From NCBI RefSeq assembly GCF_023091745.1, contig NC_068935.1:1627001-1691000 (forward strand): 64,000 nt of DNA. Direction: 5' to 3'. Both the position numbers and the translations under genes were made by a program. This document shows positions 1-12,000 of this stretch, one piece after another (within the stretch, counting starts at the first letter, position 1; the number at the start of each line of letters is the position of its first letter). Under the pieces are notes generated by a model. That model was not told the DNA's origin. It saw only the letters and a list, made by a program, of their open reading frames with translations, and did no database searches. The DNA is from Budorcas taxicolor (taxonomy: Eukaryota > Chordata > Mammalia > Artiodactyla > Bovidae).

Positions 1-1260
1 CATCTAATAGAAGTTCTTAACATAAGTCTTACTTGTGACTTTACTAATACTGCTGGCTATGTTATTTGTATTTCACCTGTTTTACAAAATTGCTGTTTCT
101 TACACTATGTGTGTGAGGCCTCTAATACAATAATATATAGTCCCATATGAGATCGATGATGGTAACAGTGTAACTCTAGATATGGCAAGAAGCAACAAGA
201 GAAAATATTTTCCTGGACCAAAAAGCTAGTAAGACAGGTGGTCCAGAAAATTTTAGATACTGTTTTATGGCCTAGTCCAGTAACAGCACATTGAGTGGCC
301 TGTTTACCTGAGAATGGACTCTCTCAGCAACATGGGCATCTACAAAGATTAAATCATGGCCGCTACAACTGCTGACTTCCAACCCCCCTGAAAAGATTTC
401 AGGGTAAAAATCAGGAATGAGGCACTCTGTGCTCTGGGAAAAACTGGCAGAACAGGCCATCAGATAGTTAGATTTTTTCAGGAAAAGATTGTATGAGTCC
501 CAATTCTTGCATCTTCTCATATCTAGAAAAACACTGTCATTAACGGCAAAATCTGCTTTGGCTATTAAAAAATATTTTACAATTAAAAGTCAAAATAGAG
601 TAGCTACGGTTCAGATATCCTGGAAAATAACTAGGTGATGCTATGGGTGTACTTTCAGATTAGAGCTTGTATTGTTCCAAGCTGGGGCAGTCCTATGCCC
701 CATTTTGACAGGAAGTTATCATAGTCATTGTTGCCTAGTTCCCTAAAATTAAAACTGAGCGGGACTCTGTGGGGCTCTGGAGTACAGATCTGTTCTGTGT
801 TCTCCATTTCTTGTCTGTAAGATATAGACTTTGTTCAGCCTCCTTGGCCTTCCCTAAATTCCAAAGCATGGATTCAAACAATTGCTAATCAGGGAAGGGA
901 GGGGATACAAAATCAGAAACAATCAAAGGTTGGTACAGCCTCCAGACAGAGTCCTGGTTCCTACTCAAAAAATACGCATAGCAATGTCTTTGAGCCCCCA
1001 CCCAGGTGGAGGATGGTAACTTCAGACTGAACACAAGATTCCTGGAGCACAGCTCTGTTGCCTCACCACCAACCAATCAGAAGGGGTCACAAAGCCTGCA
1101 ACCCTCACCCCAAATGTTACCTTCTGTTTCCGGGGACCAGAGATGACCATCCTGTTAGGTCTCCGTTTGGCCCTTGTCTATTTCATCTCTGAGAGGGGCC
1201 AACTAAATTGCTGCAACTACAAGGGTAGAAGCTGGTTTCAGATTTAAAAAACCCCAACTT
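1..1260. other. Unassigned, possibly decayed ERV internal sequence
   Basis: No reading frame with recognisable protein similarity. The stretch lies directly 5' of the env relic and 3' LTR of a class I provirus, so by position it may be decayed proviral internal sequence or an older LTR that the provirus landed in. The open frames at 272-520 and 885-1076 (both - strand) are short and look fortuitous. No host gene signal seen. Confidence 0.35.
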
Positions 1261-1262
1261 AG

Positions 1263-1737
1263 ATCAGGTAGAGAGAGACTTCTGCTCTATTAGGCAGGCC
1301 TACGCCCATGCACAGCAGGAAGAAGTTACAGAAGAAAGAGACCTCCGGCCCAATTTCCAAAAAGTATCTTGACTATGAAGTCTCTCAGGGGGCCTATGTG
1401 CTGTGTTAGAGAAAAAACGTTGTTTTTATGTAAATCACTCAGGGGTAATCAGAGAGTCCCTGGCCAAGATTAATAAAAAAAGGGCTAAATCAAAAAAAAA
1501 AAAAATTCTCAAAATTAATTTGAGTCCTGGTTCCAACAGTCCCTGTGGTTAACAATGCTAATTTCCACCCTGGTGGGCCCTCTAATAGTGCTACTATTAA
1601 TACTTACTTTTGGTCCATGCATAATAACTAAGCTTGTTGCCTTTGTAAAAGATAGCGTCAATACTGTCCAACTGATGGTACTGAGGCAACAGTATCAGGC
1701 CCTGCCCCAAAATAAAGAGGAAGATTCCTCTATGTAG
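1263..1737 (+). pseudogene. env: Gammaretrovirus-like env relic (TM subunit, C-terminal part)
   Basis: The last 60 codons (1555-1737) form an open frame with a long hydrophobic membrane-spanning segment followed by a short basic/polar cytoplasmic tail. This layout and composition are typical of the transmembrane Env subunit of class I (gamma-type) endogenous retroviruses. The stop at 1735-1737 lies just ahead of a polypurine tract and LTR, exactly where env should end. Upstream (about 1375-1500) the TM ectodomain is still recognisable but interrupted by stops, frame changes and an A13 run near 1493-1505. No surface subunit, signal peptide or intact fusion machinery is visible, so this is a dead fragment. 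Host co-option cannot be inferred from 60 codons. Confidence 0.75.
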
Positions 1738-1740
1738 CTG

Positions 1741-1754
1741 AAGACAGGGGGGAA
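1741..1754 (+). other. Retroviral polypurine tract
   Basis: A purine run ending in GGGGGGAA sits directly before the TG that opens the LTR. This is the standard position of the plus-strand primer in retroviruses and confirms the + orientation of the provirus. Confidence 0.75.
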
Positions 1755-2162
1755 TGTTAGGACCAAACTGAAGCCAGGACAGGCTCTAAGGGGCAGGCTA
1801 GGCCTGAGGTTTAGTCTCTAGGAAAGCTGAGGCACTGGGAACTCCCGCAGGCAGTGCAGCTAGACCAATCAGAAAAATCCCCATAGCCCCCCGCCCGCAC
1901 CAGACCCGAGCCAATCCAGAGAGGGATGCGAGGTTAAAAAGTCCCATGCATGCATACAGTTTAACCAATCAGCTATGCTGTTACAGAAACAAAGAACCAT
2001 CTATATAAAAGTATATGTGATTCAGAGATCAGGGCTCTTGTCGGATTCCACTGTGCTGGATGAAACCTGGGCCCTAACTCGAGCTAGCAATAAACCCCTT
2101 TATGCTTTTGCATTGCTGTGGATGTCTTATTCTCTCAGTTTTGGGGACTCGGACTCTGGGCA
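1755..2162 (+). mobile_element. 3' LTR of class I endogenous retrovirus
   Basis: The LTR begins TGTTAGGACC after the polypurine tract and closes near CA at 2161-2162. U3 carries three CCAAT boxes (1865-1869, 1911-1915, 1965-1969) and a TATA box (2002-2010). A poly(A) signal AATAAA is at 2089-2094, followed by a GT-rich U5. The spacing is that of a compact gammaretroviral-type LTR of about 0.4 kb. The 5' LTR lies outside the window or is lost, so age by LTR divergence cannot be judged here. The 3' boundary is approximate because no matching 5' flank is available for a target-site check. Confidence 0.85.
2002..2010 (+). promoter_or_regulatory. ERV LTR TATA box with three upstream CCAAT boxes
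   Basis: TATATAAAA is preceded by CCAAT motifs at 1865, 1911 and 1965 within U3, and an AATAAA follows 80 bases downstream. The arrangement is a classic retroviral LTR promoter. Whether it is still active cannot be told from sequence. Confidence 0.7.
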
Positions 2163-3012
2163 TAGTGATATGTGTGTGTGTGTATTCTATTGATGCTGCT
2201 TTTTCTGGAGAACCCTGATTAATACATACTTTAATTTAAAAAATGCCTTAACTAAGATCTGTCATACAAGATCAGGCCCAATGAAGTGCTGTTCCATTCA
2301 ATATTCAGTTTCTGAGAGAAGTATGTTCTATCGACATGTAGGTCGGTTGAACTAGAATTCAATCTGCCGCCAGCAATTGCATATGTTTTAATTCTAAAAT
2401 CACACAAATCTAGGCCCAAATCTCAGTTCTTTCCCTTGGAAGCTAGATTTCCAAGGGGTAATTTTTAAGTCTCATTTTTCTTGTTTGTAAAATGGAGTTA
2501 ATATAGATATATTGTAAGGAATCATGACAATATGTGATTTATGAAATTTAGATGAAGAAAGGAGCAACTAAATTATTTTTTAAAAAGTGAAAAAAAATTT
2601 CTTCTGGAATGACAACTATATATAATTCACCTTAATAGGCTATTACCTCTTTCCACTCAATGGTGAAGTAAAATACGGAGAAATGAGGTAGTCAACATTA
2701 GTCTCTCCTTAGAGAGGGTGCCTCAGCCCTGAGACATTTGAAATCTAACCACCTTATGAAATGAGGTTGTAAATCACCCGAAGAAAAAAATGGCCTCTTA
2801 CTCCATTGACCTTGACGCATTTTCAAGCACATAAGTAGATCATGGTCATTATATTGCAACTAAACTTTTATATTTAGGACATTATTGGCGAGGAAGAAAG
2901 CAGAAAAGGAAATAACTTAAACTAGTGAGGCAGGGAAGGAAATAAGAAAGAATTGAAAGAGAGAATTTATGATTCAGTAGGTATTTATGAGAGCTTATGA
3001 CGAGGAAGCCAC
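2163..3012. other. Non-coding flank with a weak MIR-like piece
   Basis: Starts with a TG dinucleotide run (2170-2184) and then a segment resembling the end of an old eutherian interspersed repeat (2185-2230). Around 2395-2560 the order 'CTCATTTTTCTTGTTTGTAA' then an AATGG-like step resembles the conserved core of a + strand MIR SINE. The rest is A/T-rich with no coding signal. Confidence 0.4.
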
Positions 3013-3909
3013 CTTACCAGATCATCTCACCTGCCTCTTGAGAAATCTGCAGGCAGATCAAGAGGTAACAGTTAGAACCAGACATGGAACAACAGACTGG
3101 GAATGGAGTACATCAAGGTTGTATATTGTCAATCTGCTTATTTAAATTAAATGCAGAGTACATCATGCAAAACACTGGGTTGGATGAAGCACAAGCTGGA
3201 ATCAAGATTGCTGGGAGAAGTATCAATAACCTCAGACATGCAGATGACACCACTGTTATGGCAGAAAGTGAAGAAGAACTAAAGAGCATCTTTATGAAAG
3301 TGAAAGAGAAGCATGAAAAAGCTAGCTTAAAATTCAACGTTCAAAAAACTAAGATGATGGCATGCTGTCCCATCACTTCATGGCAAATAGATTGGGAAAA
3401 AATGAAAATAGTGACAAACGTTATTTTATTTGGGCTCCAAAATCACTGCAGACGGTGACTGCAGCCATGAAATTAAAAGACACTTGCTCCTTGGAAGAAA
3501 AATTATGACCAACCTAGACAGCATATTAAAAACCAGAGACATTATTTTACCAACAAAGGTCGATCTAGTCAACACTATGGTGTTTCCAGTAGTTATGTAT
3601 GGATGTGAAAGTTGGACTATAAAGAAATCTGAGCACCGAAGAATTGATGTTTTTGAACTGGGTTATGGAGAAGACACTTGAGAGTCCCTTGGAATGAAAG
3701 GAAATCAAAGTAGTTAATCCTAAAGGAAATCAGTCCTGAATATTCATTGGAAGAAATGATGCTGAAGCTGAAACTCCAATACTTTGGCCATCTGATGGGA
3801 AGAACTGACTCATTAGAAAAGACCCTGATGTTGGGAAAGATTGAAGGCAGTAGGAAAAGGGGACAACAGAGGATGAGATGGTCAGATGGCATTACCGACT
3901 TCATGGATG
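3013..3909 (+). mobile_element. BovB (RTE LINE), 5' part of a split copy
   Basis: The 5'-truncated BovB starts within the reverse transcriptase palm and runs toward the 3' end. Sense frames at 3084-3458 and 3430-3681 contain the RT signature region; the active-site motif is degraded (HADD in place of YADD) and is followed by the family tract TTVMAESEEELKS. The copy stops at 3909 where a second BovB in the opposite orientation begins, and resumes at 5977. Frames are broken by shifts, so no functional protein is possible. Confidence 0.9.
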
Positions 3910-5976
3910 CTGAGTTCAGTTCAGTCACTCAGTCGTGTTCGACTCTTTGCAGCCCCATGAATCGCAGCACAACAGGCCTCCCTATCCATCAACAACTCCT
4001 GGAGTTCACTCTAACTCATGTCCATCGAGTTGATGATGCCATCCAGCCATCTGATCTTCTGTCATCCCCTTCTCCTCCTGCCCCCAATCCCTCCCAATAT
4101 CAGGGCCTTTTCCAATGAGTCAACTCTTCTCATGAGGTGGCCAAAGTATTGGAGTTTCAGCTTCAGCATCAGTCCTTCCAATGAACACTCAGGACTGATC
4201 TCCTTTAGGATGGACTGGTTGGATCTCCTTGCAATCCAAGGGACTCTCAGGAGTCTTCTCCAACACCACATTCAAAAGCATCAGTTCTTCGGCAATCAGC
4301 TTTCTTCACAGTCCAACTCCCACATCCATACATGACCACTGGAAAAACCATAGCCTTGACTAGATGGACCTTTGTTGGCAAAGTAATGTCTCTGTTGTTA
4401 ATATGCTATCTAGGTTGGTCATAACTTTCCTTCCAAGAAGTAAGCATCTTTTAATTTAATGGCAGCAGCCACCATCTGTAGTGATTTTGGAGCCCCCCAA
4501 AATAAAGTCTGATACTGTTTCCACTGTTTCCTCATCTATTTCCCATGAAGTGATGGGACCAGATGCCATGATCTTCGTTTTCTGAATGTTGAGCTTTAAG
4601 CCAACTTTGTCACTCCCCTCTTTCACTTTCATCGAGAGGCTTTTTAGTTCCTCTTCACTTTCCGCCATAAGGGTGGTGTCATCTGCATATCTAAGGTTAT
4701 TGATATTTCTCCAAGCAATCTTGATTGCATCCTGTGCTTCTTCCAGCCCAGCGTTTCTCATGATGTACTCTGCATATAAGTTAAATAAGCAGGGTGACAA
4801 TATACAGCCTTGACATACTCCTTTTCCTATTTGAAACCAGTCTGTTGTTCCATGTCCAGATCTAACTGTTGCTTCCTAACCTGCATACAGATTTCTCAAG
4901 AGGCAGTTCAAGTGGTGTAGCATTCCCATCTCTTGAAGAATTTTCCACAGTTTATTATGATCCACACAGTCAAAGGCTTTGGCATATTCAATAAAGAAGA
5001 AATTGATGTTTTTCTGGAATGCTCCTGCTTTTTTGATAATCCAGGAGATGTTGGCAATTTGATCTCTGGTTCCTCTGCCTTTTCTAAATCCAGCTTGAAC
5101 ATCTGGAAGTTCACGGTTCACGTATTGCTGAAGCCTGGCTTGGAGAATTTTGAGCATTATTTTTCTAGCGTGTGAGATGAGTGCAATTGTGCGGTAGTTT
5201 GAGCATTCTTTGGCATTGCCTTTCTTTGAGATTGGAATGAAAACTGGCTTTTTCCAGCCTTTTGGCCACCGCTGAGTTTTCCAAATTTGCTGGCATATTG
5301 ATTGCAGCACTTTCACAGAATCATCTTTCAGGATCTTAGATAGCTCAACTGGAATTCCATCACCTCCACTAGCTTTGTTCGTAGTGATGCTTTCTAAGGC
5401 CCACTTGACTTCACATTTCAGGATGTCTGGCTCTAGGTGAGTGACCACACCATCGTGATTATCTTGGTCATGAAGATCTTTTTGTACAGTTCTACTGTGT
5501 ATTCTTGTCACCTCTTCTTAATATCTTCTGCTTCTTTTAGGTCCATACTGTTTCTGTCCTTTATCGAGCCCATCTTTGCATGAAATGTTCCCTTGGTATC
5601 TCTAATTCTCTTGAAGAGATTTCTAGTCTTTCCCATTCTGTTATTTTCCTCTATTTCTTTGCATTGATCACTGAGGAAGGCTTTCTTACCTCTCCTTGCT
5701 ATTCTTTGGAACTCTGCATTTAAACGGGAGTATCTTTCCTTTTCTCCTTTGATTTTCACTTCTCTTCTTTTCACAGCTGTTTGTAAGGCCTCCTCAGACA
5801 GCCATTTTGCTTTTCTGCATTTCTTTTTCTTGGGGATGGTCTTGATCCCTGTCTCCTGTACAATGTCATGAACCTCCATCCATAGTTCATCAGGCACTCC
5901 GTCTATCAGATCTAGGCCCTTAAATCTATTTCTGACTTCCACTGTATAACCCTAAGGGATTTGATTTAGGTCATTG
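3910..5976 (-). mobile_element. BovB (RTE LINE) inserted in another BovB
   Basis: On the - strand the element runs from 5976 (5'-truncated in the linker between endonuclease and RT) to a normal 3' tip at 3910 (CTGAGTTCAGTTCAGTC on the + strand). It is flanked by a 7-bp direct repeat ATGGATG (3903-3909 and 5977-5983), the expected target-site duplication. Sense frames are long for this window: 5508-5942 (144 codons, linker), 4876-5511 (211 codons, RT with the AKAFDCVDHNKLW block), and 4456-4800 (RYADDTTLMAESEEELKS, with YADD near 4675-4690). The endonuclease is missing, so it is not autonomous. Confidence 0.93.
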
Positions 5977-6092
5977 ATGGATGTGAATCTGAGTAACCTC
6001 CAGGAGTTGGTGATTGACAGGGAAGCCTGGTGTCCTGCAGTCCATGGTGTCCCAAAGAGTCAGACATGACTGAATAACTAAACTGAACTGCT
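5977..6092 (+). mobile_element. BovB 3' end, continuation of the 3013-3909 copy
   Basis: After the inserted - strand BovB the sequence resumes with GTGAATCTGAGTAACCTCC, the next consensus stretch of the interrupted + strand copy. It ends in the usual ACTAAACTGAACTG tip. Confidence 0.9.
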
Positions 6093-6212
6093 GATGTGGA
6101 AAGCACTGCTATAGACACTGAAAATACAATGATAAGAAGAAAAATGATTTCTTCTCTTCTGGAGCTGGTGATCTAGTGATATACAGGATAGGCAATACAT
6201 AAGAATACACAT

Positions 6213-6300
6213 ACATTCATTAGAGAATGTTGGTAGTGATAAGAGAAAAAAATCAAACATTCATTAGAGAATGTTGGTAGTGATAAGAGAAAAAAATCAA
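6213..6300. repeat. Perfect 44-bp tandem duplication (two units)
   Basis: Units 6213-6256 and 6257-6300 read identically, starting ACATTCATTAGAGAATG and ending AAAAAAATCAA. Perfect identity in an otherwise decayed region suggests a recent event or a misassembly. Confidence 0.95.
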
Positions 6301-7024
6301 ACAAGGTATGTGTATTTAGACGGTTTTAGATTCATCTAATTGAAAACCCTGACTCAAATAAGTTAAAAATGAAAAATTTTATTATTTGACTTAACACAAT
6401 ATCTATCCTAAGGCAAGGAAGTTTCAGATGTGGCACATCTAGGCTCTAACTTTGCTTCTCTGTTAATTCCCTTGATTTTAGCTGCTATTATGAGCTTCAT
6501 CCCCAGGCTGGGAGTAAAAAAGCAGCTGCAATTTCATTGACACATCTAGATACAGCAACATCTAGAGAAAGAAGGAATGTCATTTTTCAAGAAGGAGAAA
6601 AAAATATTACTCAGGAACCTCTCAACTGACTATTTTATTGACCAAAATGAGGTCACATGTCCCTAATGAAAAAATCACTGTTAAAAGGCACATAATTTAC
6701 ACAAATAAATTAAACTAAATGGAATAGATTTTTCTTAGAACCAGTTCTGTGGTAAACTTTGTTAAACTAACATTTGTTAGATAAAGCCTTGGGATGCCAA
6801 ATGTGGGCCATCAGTTCAATGAAGATCACAAGGGAAAATGAAATATAGAAGGTTGTTACTCAAGGGCCCAGGAAGATATAGAGAGCATCTTGAGGGTTCA
6901 CACAGAAAGGGGAGGGCAGGGTACAGGCAGAGAGCAAGCAGCGGCACCTGAAGCATTTGCCCTTATCAAGGACCATGGGTGGAATATTTTTGGGATTCCT
7001 GAACTAAGGCTAGACCGGTCAATT

Positions 7025-7057
7025 CAAAAAAAAAACAACAACAACAACAACAACAGT
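7025..7057. repeat. (AAC)n microsatellite
   Basis: An A-run leads into six AAC triplets. Short and simple; may be the tail of a vanished retroelement. Confidence 0.9.
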
Positions 7058-7954
7058 GTTTTGGTAAGTTCCACAGTCGTCTTACTTAAGGGGTGCATGA
7101 GAAAAGGAATTGGGAGGCAGGAGTGATTCTCTTATTGCCAGAGGTGCTGGAGAAGTCATATCAGGAACTTAACACTTACTTGTGACTCTAAAGGCTGTTA
7201 TCTAGGGTGTGCACTTGTGAATGAGGCTACTGTCAGTTCAAGGCCCCTGTAGGCTACTTAGCTATGCAAAATGGGTGTTGATATTGCTATATCATAGAGT
7301 GGTTTAGCTAAACTCTCAACAAACTGGGAAGGCCTCTTTGAGAAGACATTTGAGGTGAGATGACATATGGATGATAAAAGATGTATTAATACGATGAATT
7401 GAGACAGAGAGGTAGAGATAATAAAGATGGAGAAAACAGCAAGTATAGTTTTGTAGAAGTCAAAGGAGAAAAGGATATCAATAAAATATGAATGCTTGAT
7501 TCTGTTAAATGTTAGAACTTTAAGTTACTGTTCTTTCACTTCATGTGGCCTTAACAACCATATCATATTAGTGTTTTTTTTTTTTCTCTTATTCTTCTAG
7601 ATAATTAACTCACTCATCCTTGGCCAATACTATTGCTTCTTATTTTAAAAATTGGAACAACTCAAACAGAACTTCAGTTATGTCCTACCACCCTTACGTA
7701 TTTTCAACTGCCTGCATCAGTGACCATATAGTCTTGTTTCTCTCTTGTTAAAACATCTGAGATATTTTCTTAGCTGTCTCTTTTCCTAACTGACTTTGGC
7801 AAAGTTCTAACAATAAAGCAATAGTGTCTTCTTAATTGCTTACCACCAAAATCTGCATTACTTTCAACAGATTTCCTAGGCTTAAACATTCCCTCAATCT
7901 TTTAAATATGGCCCAATAACTTGGAGTGAACTTCAGAGTTTTCCTTCGTTTTAA

Positions 7955-9265
7955 TTGGAATATAATTGCTATACAATATTGTATTCATTTCTGCTGTACA
8001 ACATTGTGAATCAGGGGTATCTATACATATATCCACTCTCTCTGGAGCCTCCCTCCCATCCCTCCTCTAGGTCATCACAGAACACTGAGCTGAGCTCTCT
8101 GTACCATATAGCATCTTCCCACTAGTTATCTATTTCACACAGCTTCCCACTAGTGTATATATGCCAGCACTGTGCTCTCAATTCTTACCCTACTCTCCTT
8201 CCCTCCATGTCCATTAATCCATTCTCTACTTCTGCACCTCTATTCCTGCACTGCAAATAGGTCCATCAGTATCATTTTTCTAGATTCCATATATATGCAT
8301 TATACACAATATTTGTTTTTCTCTTTCTGACTTACTTCACTCTGTATGACAGGTTCTACGTTCTTCCAAATCACTTCAACTGACTCAATCAATTCCATTC
8401 CTTTTTATGTCTAAGTAATATTCCATTGTATATATGTGTCACATCTTCTTTATCCAGTAAGCTGTAGATGGACATCCTGGCTGCTTCCATGTCCTGGCTA
8501 TTGTAAATAGTGCTGCAATGACTGCTGGGGTACATATGTCTTTTTGAGTTACAGGTTTTTTTCAGGGTATATGCCCAGGAGTGGGATTGTTGGATCATAT
8601 GGTAGTTCTATGATTAGATTTTAAAGAACTTCCATACTGTGCTCTACAATGACCATACCAATTTACATTGCCACCAACAGTGTAAGAGGGTGCCCTTTTC
8701 TTCACACCTTCTCTAGCATTTATCATTTGTAGATTTTTTGATGATGATCCTTTTTACCAGTATGAGACGATATCTAATTGTAGTTTTCATTTGCATTTCT
8801 ATAATAATTAGTGATGTTGACCATCTTTTCATGTGTTTTTTTGGTCATTTGTATGTCTTCTTTATAGAGATTTCTATTTAGGTCTTCTTCCCATTTTTTT
8901 TTTTTAATTGGATTTGAGCTCAATTTTTTTTTTCTTTTTATTTATTGAGCTCAATAAACCGCATATTTTAGAGATTAATCCTGTCTGTTGCTTCATTTGC
9001 AAATATGTTCTCCCATTCTAAGTGTTGTCTTTTCATCTTGTTTATGGTTCCCTTTGTTGTAAAAAAGCTTTTATGTTTAATTATGTGTCAATTGTTAATT
9101 TTTGTTTTTATTTTCATCGTTTTAGGAGGTGAGTCAAAAAAGATCTTGCTGTGATTGTTGTCAAATGTTTTTCCTATGTTTTCTTCAAAGAGGTTTATAG
9201 TGTCCAGTCTTGCACTTAGACTTTTAATCTATTTTGAGTATATTTTGTGTATGCTATAAGGTAGT
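7955..9265 (-). mobile_element. L1 LINE, 3' half (3'UTR and ORF2 C-terminal region)
   Basis: The - strand L1 has its 3'UTR at the left (about 7955-8380), followed leftward-to-rightward by ORF2 C-terminal sequence (8380-9265), recognisable by the blocks that read on the + strand as 'CACTCTGTATGACAG' and 'GTCCTGGCTATTGTAAATAG'. It is interrupted at 9265 by a BovB and resumes at 11036. No intact frame remains. Confidence 0.88.
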
Positions 9266-9884
9266 TAATGAAACATATAGATGGTTTTCTGGAATTCCCC
9301 AGCTTTCTCTGTGATTCCGTGAATGTTGACAATTTGATCTCTGGTTCCTCTACTTTTTCAAAACCCAGCTTGGATATATGGAAGTTCTTGGTTCCCATAA
9401 TGCTGAAGCCTAACATGCAGGATTTTTAAGCATGACTTTACTAGCATGGGAGATAAGTGCAATTGTCCAATGGTTGGCACATTCTTTAGTACTACCCTTC
9501 TTGGGAATTGGGATGAAGATTGACCTTTTTTACTCCTGTGGTCATTGATGGGTTTTCTATATTTGCTGACATATTGAATGCAACACCTTTATGGCAAAAT
9601 CCTTTAGGGTTTTGAAGAATTGCACTGGAATTCTATCGAACTCACTACCTTTATTACCAGCAGTGCTTCCTAAGGCCCACTTGACTTTGCTCTCCAGAAT
9701 GTCTGACTCTGGGTGGCTCACTACACCATCGTAGCAATCCAATTCATTTGGATCTTTTTTCTACAGTTCTTCCATGTAGTCTTTCCATCTCTTCTTGATC
9801 TCTTCATAAACTAGGTCTCTACATTTATGTCTTTTATTGTGCCCAACTTTGGGCAAAATGTTCCTTTGATATCTCCAGAGAAAA
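9266..9884 (-). mobile_element. BovB, inverted 5' segment
   Basis: This - strand BovB stretch covers the linker and RT N-terminal part (frame 9557-9742 holds the HPESDILESKVKWAL block, frame 9216-9416 the RT fingers). It stops, in element sense, at the block where the adjoining + strand segment begins. Together they cover one element without major overlap, which is the signature of a 5' inversion by twin priming. Confidence 0.85.
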
Positions 9885-11035
9885 AGATAGCAAATTCCAG
9901 AACAAAGTCTACTTCTGTTTTGTTGACTACACCAAAGTCTTTGACTTTGTGCATCATAATAAAATGTGGAAAGCTCTTAAAGAGATAAGAATACTAGAAT
10001 GTCTTACCTGTCTCCTGAGAAACCTGTAGGTGGATCAAGAAGCAACTTTCAGAACCCTGTATGGGACAATTGATTGGTTCAAGATTGAGAAAGGAGTATG
10101 ATATGGCTGTCTACTGTCACCCTGTTCATTTAATTTATATGCTGAGCACATCATGAGAAATGCTGGGCTGGAGGAATTACAAGCTGGAATCAAGATAGGT
10201 GGGAGAAACATCAACAAGCTCAAATATGTGCATGATACCACTCTAAGGGCAGAAAGCCAAGAGGAACTGAAAAGCCTTTTTGTTGAGGAAGAAGGAGGAG
10301 GGTGAAAGAGTCAGCTTAAAACTAAATAGTAAGAAAAACAAACAAACAAAACAAAACAAAACAAAACTAAGATCATGGCATCCAGCCCCATTACCTCATA
10401 GCAAATAGAGGGGAAAAAGTTGAAGTAGTAACAGATTTCCTCTTCTTGCACTCTAAAATCACTGCAGATGGTGACTGCAGCCATGAAAGCAGAAGACATT
10501 TTCTTCTTGGCAGGAAATCTATGACAAATCTAGACGGCTTGTTGAAAAACAGAGATATTACTCTGCTGACAAAGGTGCATATAGTCAAGACTATTGTTTT
10601 CCCAGTGGTCACATACACTTCTGAGAGCTGGACCATAAAGAAGGTGGTGCACTGAAGAATTGATTCCTTTGAACTGTGTTGCTGGAAAAGACTCTTGAGA
10701 GTCCCTTGGACAGCAAGGAGATCAAACCAGTCAATCTTAAGGGAAATTAACTCTGAATCCTCGTTGGAATGACTGATGCTGAAGCTGGAACTCCAATATT
10801 TTCATCATCTGATGCAAACAGCCAACTCATTGGAAAAGTCCCTGATGCTCGGAAGGATTGAAGGCAGAAGGAGAAGAGGGTGTCAGAGGATCAGATGTCT
10901 GTTTGGCATCACTGATGCAATGGGCATGAACTTGGGTAAACTTCAGCAGATGGTAAAGGACATGCTGGAGGCATGCTGGAGTCCTTGGGGTCACAAACAG
11001 TTGTACATAACTGGGTGACTGAGCAACAACAACAG
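9885..11035 (+). mobile_element. BovB, 3' segment of the 5'-inverted copy
   Basis: The + strand continuation starts at the RT 'DYTKVFDFV' block and runs through a degraded YADD region (about 10225-10236) to a BovB 3' tip with an AAC-rich tail (11020-11035). The combined element interrupts an L1. GGTAGT at 9260-9265 and 11044-11049 lies in a longer imperfect match, consistent with a diverged target-site duplication. It is older than most BovB copies here, judging by many small indels. Confidence 0.85.
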
Positions 11036-12000
11036 TGATGTTGGGTAGTGTTCTATTTTTTTTTTTTTTAACATTAGCTGTCCAGATTTTCTAGCACCAC
11101 TTCTTGAAGAGGCTGTCTTTCTCCTTTTATATTCTTGCCTCCTTTGTCATATCTTAGGAGACTGTAGGTGCATGGGTTTATCTCTGGGCTTTCTATTGTA
11201 TACCATTGGTCTGTATTTCTGTTTTTTGATTACTGTTGAAATCATGGCACTTGATTACTCCTGCTCCACTTTTCTTTCTCATGAATACCTTAGCTATTCA
11301 GGGTCTTTTGTGTTTCCATACAAGCTGTAAAATTTTTGTTCTAATTCTGTGAAGAATGTCAATGATAACTTGATAGGAATTGCATTGAATCTGTAGATTG
11401 CTTTGAGTTGCATATTCGTTTCACTGTATTGATTATTCCAATCCAAGAACATGGTATATTTTCCCATCTGTTTGTGTCCTCTTTTATTTCTTTCATCTGT
11501 GCTTTATAGTTTTCTAAGTACAGGTATTTGCTTCCTTAGGTAGATTTATTCCTAGATAATTTATTCTTTTTGTTGTGCTGATAAGTGGGATTGTTTCCTT
11601 AATTTCTCTTTCTGCTCTTTTGTTGTTAGTGTATAGAAATTTAAGATTTCTGTTCATTATTTTGGATCATACAACTTCACCAAATATATTGATTAGGTCC
11701 AGTAGATTTTTTGGGGAACCATCAGGATTTTCTATGTCATCTGCCAAAAAGTGACAGTTTTACTTATTTTCCAATTTGTATTCCTCTTAATTATTTTTCT
11801 TCTCTGAGTGCCATGATGAGGACTTTCAAAACTATGCTCAGTAAGAGCAGTGAGAGTGGACATCCTTGTTGTGTTCCTGATCTTCTCTTCTTGCAATTTG
11901 TCTCCATCACTGTTCAAAATATTTTTGCCATTGCTCCAGACCTTGTGACCAAGATAGTGGTTCATTACTCTCAGATATTCCTATTTCACATCCAAGTTGG
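11036..12000 (-). mobile_element. L1 LINE, ORF2 reverse transcriptase part, continuation
   Basis: Continues the - strand L1 broken at 9265, with blocks 'AGCTGTCCAGATTTTC', 'CTTGCCTCCTTTGTC' and 'TGGACATCCTTGTTGTGTTC' (+ strand reading). Similarity fades between about 11890 and 12000, so the element is 5'-truncated or too decayed further on. Confidence 0.85.

Larger units (their letters stand above)
6093..7954. other. Unassigned non-coding DNA
   Basis: No gene or confidently named repeat. It contains a perfect 44-bp tandem duplication (listed separately) and an A-rich/(AAC)n run near 7025-7057. An open frame at 6890-7126 spans the (AAC)n run and is not convincing. Confidence 0.5.
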
